In this document: piece after piece, positions 38,073 through 47,102 of the stretch
Numbering within the stretch: the first letter of the stretch is position 1
Layout: each line of letters opens with the position of its first letter
Source of the DNA: Sinimarinibacterium flocculans
GTDB taxonomy: Bacteria; Pseudomonadota; Gammaproteobacteria; Nevskiales; Nevskiaceae
Reading direction: 5' to 3'
DNA length: 64,000 nt
NCBI RefSeq assembly: GCF_003201205.1
Contig: NZ_QICN01000002.1
Location: forward strand, 297,780-361,779
The notes under the pieces: generated by a model
Databases searched by the model: none
Seen by the model: only the letters and a program-made list of their open reading frames with translations
Told to the model about the DNA's origin: nothing
Position numbers and translations under genes: made by a program

Positions 38073-40829
38073 ATGATGAAGCACTGGATGGCGGCCGTCA
38101 TCGCGACGGCAGCGGGAGTCTTGTCCGTTCCCGCAGCATGGTCGGCCGATGACGCGTTTCCCGAGGTCCGCATCGACTACGAGCGGCACGTCCTGCCCAA
38201 CGGCCTGACCCTGCTCGTGCACGAGGACCGCAAGGCACCGGTCGTTGCCGTCAACATCTGGTATCACGTCGGCAGCAAGGACGAGCGCCCGGGACGCACC
38301 GGCTTCGCCCATCTGTTCGAGCACCTGATGTTCAACGGTTCGGAGAACTTCAACGACGAGTTCTTCCGCCCGCTCGAAGCCGCCGGCGCCACCAAGCTCA
38401 ACGGCACCACATGGTACGACCGCACCAACTACTTCCAGAACGTGCCGGTCAATGCGCTCGACCTGACGCTGTGGCTCGAGTCCGACCGCATGGGACACCT
38501 GCTGGGCGCCATCGACCAGGCACGCCTCGACGAGCAGCGCGAGGTCGTGCTCAACGAGAAGCGCCAGGGCGAGAACCGTCCCTACGGCAAGGTGTGGGAG
38601 GCGATTGCGCAGGCGACCTATCCCGCCGGGCACCCGTATTCATGGACCACCATCGGCTCGTACGAGGACGTGAAGGCGGCAACGCTCGACGACGTCAAGG
38701 ACTGGTTCCGCGAGCACTACGGCGCCGCGAACGCAGTGCTGGTCATTGCCGGGGACGTCGATGCCGAAGACGTCCGCCACAAGGTCGAGCACTACTTCGG
38801 CGACATCGCGGCGGGGCCGGTGCGCCGGCGCCACGAGGCCTGGGCCGCCCCGATGGAAGGCGAAAAGCGCATGGTGCTGCAGGATCGCGTCCCGCAGACG
38901 CGGATCTTCAAGGTCTGGAACGTCCCCGGGTTCTGCGATTCGCAGGCGAACATCCTCGGCATCGCCGCCGGCGTGCTCGGTGACGGCAAGAACAGCCGCC
39001 TCTACGAGCGCCTCGTCTACCGCGACCAGATCGCCACCGGCGTCAGCGTCGGTCTCGGCCCGTTCGAGATCGCTTCGCAGTTCATGATCGACGTCACCGT
39101 CAAGCCCGGTGGCGATGCTGCCGCGGTCGAGCGCGCGATCGACGAGGAACTCGAGCGCTTCCTGCGCGATGGCCCGACCGCCGAAGAGCTGGCACGCGTG
39201 CGCACGAAGACCTTCGCGCAGGCACTGCGCGGACTCGAGCGGGTCGACGGTTTCGGCGGCAAGTCGGCGACGCTCGCGCAGTACGAGGTCTACTGCGGCA
39301 CACCCGAGCGCTACACCGAAGAGCTGGACGAGATCCGCGACGCGACGCCCCTGGCCGTGCGCGACATGGCGCGGCACTGGCTCGCCGATGGCGTGTTCGT
39401 GCTCACCGTCGAACCCTTCCCCGAACACCAGGTGGCCGACAGCGGCGCCGACCGATCGAAGCTGCCGGAACTCGGCACGCCGCCGGATCTGGAACTGCCG
39501 CCGCTGCGCCGCGCGAAACTGTCCAACGGCCTCGAGGTCGTGCTGGCCGAACGCCACGAAGCGCCGCTGGTGCAGTTGTCGCTGATCGCGGATGCCGGCT
39601 TCGCCGCCGACGCCGGCATCAAGGCCGGCACGGCGCGGCTGACGCTGGACATGCTCGACGAGGGCGCTGGCGACGACGACGCCCTGGCCCTCGCGGCGCG
39701 CGCCGAGCGCCTCGGCGCGCAGCTCGCCGCGGGTTCGTCGCTGGACACCTCCTTCGTCAACCTGAACGCGCTCAAGGCGCGACTGGAGCCCAGCCTCGAC
39801 CTGTTCGCCGACGTGCTGCTGCGTCCGCGCTTCCCCGCCGACGAACTCGAGCGCCTGCGGCAACTGCTGCTGGCGACGATCCAGCAGGAGAAAGCCGAGC
39901 CCTACGGCATTGCCTCGCGCCTGTATCCGGCGCTGATCTACGGCGAAGGTCATGCCTACGCCAACCCGCGCAGCGGCGCCGGCACCGAGGACAGCGTGCG
40001 CGCCATCACGCTGGATGATCTCAAGGCGTTCTACACCCGCTGGATACGCCCCGACACGTCGACGCTGCTGATCGTCGGCGACACCACGCTCGAAGAGATC
40101 GTGCCGCTGCTCGAGGCGCGACTGGGCGCCTGGGCGGCTCCGGCGCAGGCCGCCCCGGTCAAGCAGCTCGATGCCGTCGCCCTGCCCGACAAGCCGCGCA
40201 TCTTCCTGGTCAATCGCACGGGCGCCGAGCAGTCCCTGATTCTCGGCGCGCATCTGGCGCCCCCGCGCTCGGACCCGGACGATCTGGCGATGCAACTCGC
40301 CAACACCGTGCTCGGCGGCAACTTCGTGTCACGGCTGAACATGAACCTGCGCGAGGACAAGCGCTGGAGCTACGGTGCCTTCACGTCGATCTCCAACGCA
40401 AAGGCGCAGCGTCCGTTCATCGCCTACGCGCCGGTGCAATCCGACCGCACGCTGGATGCGCTGCGGGAGATGCGACGCGAGCTGGAGGATGCGCGTAGCC
40501 GTCAGCCGCTCAAGCCCGCCGAGGTCGATTTCGCGCGCGACAGCCTTGTCCGCTCACTGCCCGGCGAGAACGAAACCGTCGGCGACATCACCGGCTCGTA
40601 CACGACGATCCTCGTGCACGGCCTCGCGGACGACTACTGGAACGACTACGTCGGCCGTATCGCCGAACTGTCCGCAAAGGACGCCAATGCGGCCGCGCGC
40701 CGCCTGCTGCAGCCGCAGTCGCTGACCTGGGTGATCGTCGGCGATCTGTCACGCATCGAGGCCCCGGTGCGCGAACTCGGCTGGGGCGAGGTGACGGTAC
40801 TGGATACCGACGGCAAGCGCCTGCGATAG
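38073..40829 (+). CDS. Exported M16-family zinc metallopeptidase
   Basis: The 918-residue protein has a signal peptide (residues ~4-25). The inverted zinc motif HxxEH is intact in HLFEH (His80, Glu83, His84), within an insulinase-type N-terminal half containing WYHVGSKDERPGRTGFAH. The second half (from ~480) has the same fold but no HxxEH, as in pitrilysin-type enzymes with one active and one inactive half. It is a periplasmic oligopeptide protease by family knowledge. Two adjacent ATGs (38073, 38076) can start it. A 12-bp-stem palindrome spans its stop codon. Confidence 0.93.
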   Translation: MMKHWMAAVIATAAGVLSVPAAWSADDAFPEVRIDYERHVLPNGLTLLVHEDRKAPVVAVNIWYHVGSKDERPGRTGFAHLFEHLMFNGSENFNDEFFRPLEAAGATKLNGTTWYDRTNYFQNVPVNALDLTLWLESDRMGHLLGAIDQARLDEQREVVLNEKRQGENRPYGKVWEAIAQATYPAGHPYSWTTIGSYEDVKAATLDDVKDWFREHYGAANAVLVIAGDVDAEDVRHKVEHYFGDIAAGPVRRRHEAWAAPMEGEKRMVLQDRVPQTRIFKVWNVPGFCDSQANILGIAAGVLGDGKNSRLYERLVYRDQIATGVSVGLGPFEIASQFMIDVTVKPGGDAAAVERAIDEELERFLRDGPTAEELARVRTKTFAQALRGLERVDGFGGKSATLAQYEVYCGTPERYTEELDEIRDATPLAVRDMARHWLADGVFVLTVEPFPEHQVADSGADRSKLPELGTPPDLELPPLRRAKLSNGLEVVLAERHEAPLVQLSLIADAGFAADAGIKAGTARLTLDMLDEGAGDDDALALAARAERLGAQLAAGSSLDTSFVNLNALKARLEPSLDLFADVLLRPRFPADELERLRQLLLATIQQEKAEPYGIASRLYPALIYGEGHAYANPRSGAGTEDSVRAITLDDLKAFYTRWIRPDTSTLLIVGDTTLEEIVPLLEARLGAWAAPAQAAPVKQLDAVALPDKPRIFLVNRTGAEQSLILGAHLAPPRSDPDDLAMQLANTVLGGNFVSRLNMNLREDKRWSYGAFTSISNAKAQRPFIAYAPVQSDRTLDALREMRRELEDARSRQPLKPAEVDFARDSLVRSLPGENETVGDITGSYTTILVHGLADDYWNDYVGRIAELSAKDANAAARRLLQPQSLTWVIVGDLSRIEAPVRELGWGEVTVLDTDGKRLR

Positions 40830-40839
40830 GCGCTTGCCG
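40811..40839. terminator. Hairpin spanning the M16 peptidase stop codon
   Basis: CGGCAAGCGCCT / AGGCGCTTGCCG form a perfect 12-bp stem around a 5-nt loop, with the stop codon at 40827-40829 at the loop edge. It lies 11 bp before the end of the convergent small gene and may act as a bidirectional terminator without a U run. Confidence 0.6.
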
Positions 40840-40849
40840 CGGGGCGCGG

Positions 40850-41140
40850 CTACTCGAGTTCGCCGAGCGGCCGCGTGAAGGTGTAGGCCGCCGGCTCGAC
40901 GACGAAGCGTTGTGCCGGCTCGCTCGGGGGCTCGCCCTGGATCAGCGCGAACGGCAGTTGCGCGATGAACAAGGCAATGCCGCCGACGGTCGCCACCAGT
41001 CCGAGCGGGCGCACGACGACGAAGTCGAAGGCCATCGCCGCTGCGGACGGCGACTCGTCGACGCTGTCCATCTGGGCATGGCCGACGGACGCTGCCAGCG
41101 CCAGCACGGCGGCGGCTGCGAAATGTTTCAAGGAATTCAT
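40850..41140 (-). CDS. Small exported membrane protein of unknown function
   Basis: The 96-residue protein has a signal peptide (cut after GHA), then one hydrophobic segment preceded by FDFVVVRPLGLVATVGG, and a C-terminal FVVEPAAYTFTRPLGELE. A family with this layout is common in pseudomonads and is often mislabelled as multidrug transporter; I know no proven function. One predicted helix and small size argue against a transporter. Confidence 0.75.
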   Translation of the reverse strand: MNSLKHFAAAAVLALAASVGHAQMDSVDESPSAAAMAFDFVVVRPLGLVATVGGIALFIAQLPFALIQGEPPSEPAQRFVVEPAAYTFTRPLGELE

Positions 41141-41242
41141 CGTAAGTCCCTCTTCTGGCCACGCTTTTTACTGCGACTCGCGGAGCTTAGGTAGGGGCCG
41201 GCGCAGTGTCAAACACGCTGCGGCCCTGCGGCCGGCGCGGCC

Positions 41243-41248
41243 TACAAT
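41243..41248 (+). promoter_or_regulatory. Possible -10 element immediately before the DUF2007 gene
   Basis: TACAAT ends only five bases before the ATG at 41254, so a transcript from it would start at or next to the start codon. The -35 is poor. Confidence 0.35.
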
Positions 41249-41253
41249 GGCGC

Positions 41254-41562
41254 ATGATTCCGGTCTACAGCGCCGCCGACCCGGTGGAAGTCGAAATCCT
41301 GCGCAGCTATCTGGCGTCGCACGGCATCGACGCGGTCGTGCTCGGCTCGCAGCTCTGGGGCGCGCGCGGCGAACTGCAGGCCGACGCCTACCCGCGACTG
41401 GTCCTGCGAGACGCCGCCGACGAACCGCGGGCGCGGGCGCTGCTGCGCGAGTACGAGCGCCGTCGTCACGCCCACGCCGCCTGGCACTGCGTCTGCGGCG
41501 AACAGTCGCCGGTGACCTTCGAGATCTGCTGGGCCTGCGGCGCGGAGCGACCGTCGCCGTGA
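41254..41562 (+). CDS. DUF2007 protein with C-terminal zinc ribbon
   Basis: The 102-residue protein starts MIPVYSAADPVEVEILRSYL, followed by GIDAVVLG and a PRLVLRDAADEPRARALL block, the small DUF2007 fold. At the C-terminus CVCGEQSPVTFEICWACG gives two CxCG/CxxCG knuckles, a probable zinc ribbon. The function is unknown; DUF2007 is described as a putative signal-transduction or binding domain. Its stop overlaps the GTG start of trmL (GTGA), so the two are coupled. Confidence 0.85.
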   Translation: MIPVYSAADPVEVEILRSYLASHGIDAVVLGSQLWGARGELQADAYPRLVLRDAADEPRARALLREYERRRHAHAAWHCVCGEQSPVTFEICWACGAERPSP

Positions 41563-42026
41563 TCCGCGTCGTGCTGTATCAGCCGGAGATTCCACCCAAC
41601 ACCGGCAACGTGATGCGTCTGTGCGCGAACACCGGCGCGGAACTGCATCTGATCGAACCGCTGGGCTTCGCTTTCGAGGACCGTCACCTGCGCCGGGCGG
41701 GGCTCGACTACCGCGACCTCGCCGTCGTGCATCGTCACCCGTCGCTCGACGCCCTGCTCACGTCGTTTCCCACCGCCCGCCTGCTCGCCTTCTCGACTCG
41801 GGGCCGCGTACGCTTCGATACCGTGCGTTACGAGGACGGCGACCTGTTGCTGTTCGGCCCGGAGACACGCGGCCTGCCGCAGGAACTGCTCGACAGCGTT
41901 CCGGAAGACCGGCGCCTGTGTCTGCCGATGCGGCCAGGCAACCGCAGCCTCAACCTGTCCAACAGCGTGGCCGTCGCGGTGTTCGAGGCCTGGCGGCAAC
42001 GGGGCTTCGCTGGCGCACAGGAATAG
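41559..42026 (+). CDS. trmL: tRNA (cytidine(34)-2'-O)-methyltransferase TrmL
   Basis: The 155-residue SPOUT methyltransferase reads VVLYQPEIPPNTGNVMRLC at the N-terminus. LLFGPETRGLP and the knot motif RSLNLSNSVAVAVFE are at the C-terminus. It uses SAM to methylate the wobble base of some tRNA-Leu. The GTG start at 41559 overlaps the upstream stop and fits the family N-terminus. It converges on gpsA. Confidence 0.95.
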   Translation: MIRVVLYQPEIPPNTGNVMRLCANTGAELHLIEPLGFAFEDRHLRRAGLDYRDLAVVHRHPSLDALLTSFPTARLLAFSTRGRVRFDTVRYEDGDLLLFGPETRGLPQELLDSVPEDRRLCLPMRPGNRSLNLSNSVAVAVFEAWRQRGFAGAQE

Positions 42027-42110
42027 GGCCCGCAATCACGCTCGACGAAACCGTTCCTGCCCAGGGGAAATCCGGCCACCGACCGCCGGGTGATCGAAAG
42101 AGCGCGCCCC

Positions 42111-43115
42111 TCAGCCCGCTTCGGGCTTCGCCGGGCGGGTGGCCAGTGCGCGGACTGCCTCCACCGGATTCGTGCGCCCATCGAGCACGGCGCCGACGGC
42201 CTCGGTGATCGGCATCTCGACACCGTGCTGCTTCGCCAGTCGCAGCACCTCGGGCGCGGCCTTGATGCCCTCGACGACCTGGCGGATCTCGCGCGTGGCG
42301 TCGTCCACCGACTTGCCCTGGGCTAGCAGCAGTCCCATGCGGCGGTTGCGCGACTGGTTGTCGGTGCAGGTCAGCACGAGATCGCCCATGCCGGCGAGTC
42401 CCATCAGCGTCTCGGGACGGGCGCCGAGCGCCTCCGCCAGCCGCATGATCTCGGCCATGCCGCGGGTGATCAGTGCCGCGCGGGTGTTGGCGCCGAGTTG
42501 CAGGCCGTCTGCGATACCGACGCCGATGGCCATCACGTTCTTGGCCGCTCCGCCCAGCTCGACGCCGGGCAGGTCGTCGGTCCAGTAGGCACGAAAGCCG
42601 CCGCCGTGCAGACGTATCGCGATCTTCTCTGCAAACGCCTCGTCGCGCGCGGCGATCGTCACCGCGGTCGGCAGACCGATGCCCAGTTCCTTGGCGAAGG
42701 TCGGCCCGGACAGCACGGCGACCGGTCGATCCCCGCCGAGCGCCGAATCGAAGACCTCGTGCACCAGCCGGCCGGAGCCGGGCTCCAGGCCCTTGCACGC
42801 GGCGACCAGGCCCTGGCCGTCCCGCAGCAGCGGTCCGAGCGCGTCGAGGGTTTCGCGCAGGGCATGCGAGGGGGTGGCGATCAGCAGGTCCTCGCACGAG
42901 CGCACGAGCGCGGCGAGGTCGGCCGTCGCGGTCAGCATCACCGGGAAGCTGCAGTCCGGCAGATACTGGGCGTTCTCGCGCGCCTCCTGCATCGCGGCAA
43001 CGCGTGCCGCGTCGCGCCCCCACAGCAGGGTCGGCGCACCGCGACGCGCGACATGGATCGCCAGCGCGGTGCCGAACGAACCCGCGCCTATCACCCCGAT
43101 CGCACAGTCGGCCAT
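42111..43115 (-). CDS. gpsA: Glycerol-3-phosphate dehydrogenase [NAD(P)+]
   Basis: The 334-residue enzyme makes sn-glycerol-3-phosphate for phospholipids. The Rossmann motif GVIGAGSFGTALA opens the protein. CKGLEPGSG, VLSGPTFAKELG, ELGGAAKNVMAIGVGIADG (with the catalytic Lys) and GLAGMGDLVLTC follow. GAGGAGAG precedes the ATG. It is the last gene of the rhodanese-grxC-secB-gpsA run. Its final codons form an AGCCCG-AAG-CGGGCT hairpin reaching into the stop. Confidence 0.97.
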   Translation of the reverse strand: MADCAIGVIGAGSFGTALAIHVARRGAPTLLWGRDAARVAAMQEARENAQYLPDCSFPVMLTATADLAALVRSCEDLLIATPSHALRETLDALGPLLRDGQGLVAACKGLEPGSGRLVHEVFDSALGGDRPVAVLSGPTFAKELGIGLPTAVTIAARDEAFAEKIAIRLHGGGFRAYWTDDLPGVELGGAAKNVMAIGVGIADGLQLGANTRAALITRGMAEIMRLAEALGARPETLMGLAGMGDLVLTCTDNQSRNRRMGLLLAQGKSVDDATREIRQVVEGIKAAPEVLRLAKQHGVEMPITEAVGAVLDGRTNPVEAVRALATRPAKPEAG

Positions 43116-43168
43116 GTCTCTCTCCTCATGTGCGGCGCGGCCGCGCCGGGACGGTCGAGGGCCGACGC

Positions 43169-43693
43169 TCAGTGCGTCGGCGTCGCCGCGGGCTGCGCCG
43201 GCGCCCCGCCCTTCTGCTGTGCGCGGGCACGGTTCAGGTGCTCCAGGTAGAGCGCCTCGAAGTTGATCGGCTGCAGCAGCAGCTGAGGAAAGCCACCCCG
43301 CTGCACCATCTCGGCGATGGTCTCGCGCGCGAACGGGAAGATCAGCCCGGGGCAATAGCCGCCGAGAATCGCCTGGCGCTCCTCGTTGGTGGCAAAGCCG
43401 CGCACGACGAAGATGCCCGCCTGGTGCGCCTCGGCGAGGAAGGCGACGTCCTCGCCCAGCTTGGCCGTCACCGTCACCGCGAGCACGACGTGGAAGTTGT
43501 CGCCATCCAGCGGCTTGATGTCGGTGTTGACCTGCACGTCGACCTGCGGCTGCCACTGCCGCGTGAAGACCTGCGGTGCCAGCGGCACTTCCAGCGACGC
43601 GTCCTTGCAGTAGATTTTCTGCAGCAGGACCTGGCGCTGCGGCGCGGCGCCTGCGGCACCGTCGGTCGGGGTCGGATTGGGGTTGTCGCTCAT
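43169..43693 (-). CDS. secB: Protein-export chaperone SecB
   Basis: The 174-residue protein has QVLLQKIYCKDASLEVP at the start of the fold, then VLAVTVTAKLGEDVAFLAEAHQAGIF, LGGYCPGLIFPFARETI and GGFPQLLLQPINFEALY. These are the SecB core strands and SecA-binding segments. It is a tetramer that holds preproteins unfolded for SecA. The N-terminus (Pro/Gly/Ala) and C-terminus (Ala/Pro) are slightly longer than in E. coli. Confidence 0.97.
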   Translation of the reverse strand: MSDNPNPTPTDGAAGAAPQRQVLLQKIYCKDASLEVPLAPQVFTRQWQPQVDVQVNTDIKPLDGDNFHVVLAVTVTAKLGEDVAFLAEAHQAGIFVVRGFATNEERQAILGGYCPGLIFPFARETIAEMVQRGGFPQLLLQPINFEALYLEHLNRARAQQKGGAPAQPAATPTH

Positions 43694-43703
43694 CTTCGGA
43701 AAG

Positions 43704-43958
43704 CTAGTCCTTGAGAAGGGGATCGAGGCGCCCGCAGCGGTCGAGCGCGTACAAGTCTTCGCAACCGCCGACGTGCACCTCGCCGACGAAAATCTGCGGC
43801 ACGGTGTAGCGGCCGGTCACGCGCGTCATTTCCTCGCGCCGCTCAGGGCGATCGTCGACGGCGATCTCGTCGACCTGCGCGCCCTTGGACGACAGCAGGC
43901 GCCTGGCCATCACGCAGAACGGACAGCTCCGCGTGCTGTACATGCGCACCGCTTTCAT
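43704..43958 (-). CDS. grxC: Glutaredoxin 3 (GrxC)
   Basis: An 84-residue dithiol glutaredoxin with active site CPFC at 12-15 (the common form is CPYC), the cis-proline in YTVPQIFVG, and VGGCEDLYAL for glutathione binding. It lies 10 bp before secB and 10 bp after the rhodanese gene, as in many gammaproteobacteria, so all are one operon. Confidence 0.95.
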   Translation of the reverse strand: MKAVRMYSTRSCPFCVMARRLLSSKGAQVDEIAVDDRPERREEMTRVTGRYTVPQIFVGEVHVGGCEDLYALDRCGRLDPLLKD

Positions 43959-43968
43959 CGCGCCGGGC

Positions 43969-44394
43969 TCACTTGGTGGTCACCGGGAGGTTGGCGCCCA
44001 GCCAGGCATTGAGCCCGCCGCGTAGCGGATAGACCTCGGCGAACCCCTGCTTGCGCAAGCGCTCGGCCGCAGTGACCGCATTGGACCCGAGCGCGCAGTA
44101 CACCAGCACCGGCTTGCTCTTGTCCTTCGCGAACGGGCCGAGATGCTCGTCGAGCTTGGTCACCGGCGCATTGCGCGCGCGCAACAGGTGCCCCTTGCGG
44201 AAGTCGGCCGGCGTGCGCACATCGAGGATGATCGGATCGCGATCATTGATCAGGCGAACCGCTTCGGGCACCGACAGGCGCTTTCCGCCGGTCAGGTGAC
44301 CGTGAACCTCGTTGGCGACCAGCAGCAGCGCGACCACGCCCAGCGCCGCGAAAAGGCCGGGATGATTGCCGAAGAAATCCAGAAACTGCTCCAT
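43969..44394 (-). CDS. Membrane-anchored rhodanese-like protein (YibN type)
   Basis: The 141-residue protein has an N-terminal helix (about 13-30, cytosolic anchor) and one rhodanese domain with catalytic Cys100 in VYCALGSNA. ILDVRTPADFRKGHLLRARN upstream forms the conserved core. It probably transfers sulfur, although the acceptor is unknown. The ATG at 44394 is chosen over 44409. It is the first gene of the grxC-secB-gpsA operon and is divergent from envC. Confidence 0.92.
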   Translation of the reverse strand: MEQFLDFFGNHPGLFAALGVVALLLVANEVHGHLTGGKRLSVPEAVRLINDRDPIILDVRTPADFRKGHLLRARNAPVTKLDEHLGPFAKDKSKPVLVYCALGSNAVTAAERLRKQGFAEVYPLRGGLNAWLGANLPVTTK

Positions 44395-44473
44395 GTGCGG
44401 ACGCTGCACCTGTGCCGGGAAGGGGATGGGTTGCGGCCGCCGGACCGGTCCGGCGGACTGCTAGCATTATCGC

Positions 44474-45625
44474 ATGTTCCGCCCCGCCGCCCTGCTGCTG
44501 ACACTGGCCTGCCTGTGGCCCGCTGCCGACGCAGCGGACGCCGGCCAGCGCCAAGCCGAACTGGAGAAGCTGCGCAGCCGCATCGGCGAAGTCTCGCAGT
44601 CGATCGAGAAGGACCAGAGCAAGCGCGACGCACTGGCGCGCGACCTGCAGGCCACCGAGCGGCGCATCGCGGCGGCCGAAAAGGAACTGGCGTCGCTGCA
44701 ACAGCAGACCGAAGCGCAGCGTGCGCGCATCCACGACACCGAGAAGCAGATCGTCGCCGCCCGGTCGACGCTCGAGCAGCGCAACGTCTCGCTGCGACGG
44801 CAGTTGCGGGCCGCCTACGTCATCGGCCGCCAGGGACAGACGCAGCTGCTGCTCAACCAGAACGACGTCCACAAGGTAGGCCGGGTGCTCGTGTACTACG
44901 AGTACCTGCAGCGTGCCCAGGCCGGCGCCATCGAGACCATCCGCAGCCGCGTCGGGGAGCTCGAAGCGGTGTCGGAGCGCCTGCAGGGCGAGATCGCCCG
45001 CCTGAGCGACCTCAAGGCCCGTCAGGAAAGCACCCTGGCGGAACTCAAGGATTCGCGCAGCGCGCGCTCGCGGGCGCTGGCGAAGCTGCGCGAGCGCATC
45101 GCCGACGAACGCTCGGAACTCAAGCGGCTGCAGGCCGACGAGCGTTCGATCAGCGAGCTGATCGAACGCGTCGAGAAGTCGCTGGCCGACCTGCCGCCGC
45201 CGGCGACCACCGACCGCTACTCCGACAAGCCGCTGCCGGCGCTGCGCGGCAAGCTGCCGTGGCCGGCGCGCGGCAAGCTGATCGCGCGCTACGGACAGGC
45301 CAAGGCCGGCGGCAAGCTGAACTGGAAGGGACACTGGATCGGCACCGCCGAAGGCGCACCGGTCAAGGTGGTCGCGCGAGGGCGCGTGGTCTACGTCGGC
45401 TGGCTGCATCGTTACGGACTGATCGTGCTGGTCGAGCACGACGGCGGCTACTACAGCCTCTACGGACACGCGCAGACGGCCACGGTCAAGGTCGGCGACA
45501 TGCTTCGCGCCGGACAGGTGCTCGCGCGCGCCGGCGATACCGGCGGCCACGAGCAGCCGGGCGTCTACTTCGAGCTGCGTAAGGGCACCCAGGCGATCGA
45601 TCCACGCCAGTGGCTGGCCCGATGA
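44474..45625 (+). CDS. envC: Murein hydrolase activator EnvC
   Basis: The 383-residue protein has a signal peptide (1-20), a long coiled coil (about 25-240) and a C-terminal LytM domain. The LytM domain is degenerate: the HxxxD ligand motif is replaced by HWIGTAEG, and HLHFE by VYFELR, so it cannot bind zinc. This is the EnvC pattern, in which the dead LytM domain activates AmiA/AmiB amidases at the septum. The upstream neighbour gpmI, common elsewhere, is absent. Confidence 0.94.
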   Translation: MFRPAALLLTLACLWPAADAADAGQRQAELEKLRSRIGEVSQSIEKDQSKRDALARDLQATERRIAAAEKELASLQQQTEAQRARIHDTEKQIVAARSTLEQRNVSLRRQLRAAYVIGRQGQTQLLLNQNDVHKVGRVLVYYEYLQRAQAGAIETIRSRVGELEAVSERLQGEIARLSDLKARQESTLAELKDSRSARSRALAKLRERIADERSELKRLQADERSISELIERVEKSLADLPPPATTDRYSDKPLPALRGKLPWPARGKLIARYGQAKAGGKLNWKGHWIGTAEGAPVKVVARGRVVYVGWLHRYGLIVLVEHDGGYYSLYGHAQTATVKVGDMLRAGQVLARAGDTGGHEQPGVYFELRKGTQAIDPRQWLAR

Positions 45626-45712
45626 GCCGAATGCTGCCGCCCGTCCCCGCCGATACCACCTTCGCTCGCGGCGGAACCCCGACGCTTTCCGATCAGTCCT
45701 ACAGTTGTTATC

Positions 45713-47086
45713 GTGCCCACCCGGTTTAAGTTTCACAGCCTCCTCATGCCCCTGACTCAACGCGTGCCGCTGGCTCTCGCCGCCGGTGTCCTCATCGGCG
45801 CCTCGGTGAGCCTCACGTCCGGCGTGCTCGCCGACAAGGCCAAATCGGCCGACACCGTCCCGGTGAAGGATCTGCAGACCTTCGTCGAGATCCTCAACCG
45901 CGTGAAGACCGACTACGTCGAGGACGTCGAAGACAAGGCGCTGCTCGAGAACGCGGTGCGCGGCATGCTGTCGGGGCTCGACCCGCATTCGGCGTACCTG
46001 GACCGCGACGAGTTCAAGGAAATGAACATCGCCACGTCCGGCAAGTTCGGCGGGCTCGGGATCGAGGTGCAGATGCAGGACGGCTTCGTGCGCGTGGTCG
46101 CGCCGATCGACGACACGCCTGCCGCCCGCGCCGGGGTCCAGCCCGGCGACCTGATCGTGAAGATCGACGATACGCCGGTCAAGGGCCTGACCCTGAGCGA
46201 CGCCGTCGACCGCATGCGCGGCGACCCGGGCACCAAGATCAGCCTGACGCTGGTCCGCGAGGGCGAAGCGGGACCCAAGGTCCTCGACCTCGAGCGCGCC
46301 GTGATCAAAGTCGCCAGCGTGCGTGGCCGCCTGCTGGAGCCGAGTGTCGGCTACCTGCGCATCTCCAGCTTCACCACCGATACCGCGCCGAACCTGGAAA
46401 AGGAGCTGGCCAAGCTTGAGAAGGAATCGGGCGGGCCGCTCGGCGGCCTGATCCTCGATCTGCGCAACAACCCGGGCGGCGTGCTCGACGCCGCGGTCAA
46501 GGTCAGCGACGCGTTTCTCGACAAGGGGGCGATCGTCAGCATCCGCGGCCGCAATGGCGACGGCGGGCGCGAGTTCGACGCCAGCGGCGGCGACGTGCTC
46601 GACGGCAAGCCGATGGTCGTCATGATCAATGCCGGTTCGGCCTCGGCGTCGGAAATCGTCGCCGGCGCCATCCAGGACCAGCGCCGCGGCATCGTCGTCG
46701 GCAGCCGCAGCTTCGGCAAGGGCTCGGTCCAGACCATCCTGCCGCTGTCGAACCAGGGCGCGATCAAGATCACCACGGCGCGCTACTACACGCCGTCCGG
46801 CCGCTCGATCCAGGCCGAGGGCATCGAACCCGACATCGTCATCCGGCCGCTGCGCATCGCGCGCAACGAGGACGGCGATCCCGAACCGTTCACGCCGATC
46901 TCCGAGGCCGACCTCGCCAAGAGCCTGACCAACGAGAACGACGATCCGGCGCACAAGGAAGAGATCGAGAAGAAGCGCGCCCAGGCCGCCAAGCAGGAGA
47001 AGGCCGCCCGCGAGCTCGCCGAAAGCGATTACGCACTGTACGAGGCCCTGAATCTGCTCAAGGGTCTGGTGATCGCGTCGCGCTAG
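45713..47086 (+). CDS. ctpA: Carboxyl-terminal processing protease (S41A)
   Basis: The 457-residue periplasmic serine protease has an N-terminal hydrophobic segment (about 18-38), a PDZ domain (about 100-185, GLGIEVQ...[13 protein letters not shown]) and the S41 catalytic core. By comparison with E. coli Tsp, the middle serine of GSASASEI (about Ser311) and Lys336 in SRSFGKGSV form the Ser-Lys dyad, with exactly 25 residues between as in Tsp. The GTG at 45713 or the ATG at 45746 may start it. envC-ctpA-yibQ is a conserved order. Confidence 0.94.
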   Translation: MPTRFKFHSLLMPLTQRVPLALAAGVLIGASVSLTSGVLADKAKSADTVPVKDLQTFVEILNRVKTDYVEDVEDKALLENAVRGMLSGLDPHSAYLDRDEFKEMNIATSGKFGGLGIEVQMQDGFVRVVAPIDDTPAARAGVQPGDLIVKIDDTPVKGLTLSDAVDRMRGDPGTKISLTLVREGEAGPKVLDLERAVIKVASVRGRLLEPSVGYLRISSFTTDTAPNLEKELAKLEKESGGPLGGLILDLRNNPGGVLDAAVKVSDAFLDKGAIVSIRGRNGDGGREFDASGGDVLDGKPMVVMINAGSASASEIVAGAIQDQRRGIVVGSRSFGKGSVQTILPLSNQGAIKITTARYYTPSGRSIQAEGIEPDIVIRPLRIARNEDGDPEPFTPISEADLAKSLTNENDDPAHKEEIEKKRAQAAKQEKAARELAESDYALYEALNLLKGLVIASR

Positions 47087-47102
47087 CGCCCCGGAACGAA
47101 CG

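Noticed and set aside
40965-41558. Long N-terminal extension of the trmL frame
   Set aside because: It runs through the DUF2007 gene and intergenic DNA and has no family similarity; TrmL begins at the GTG at 41559.
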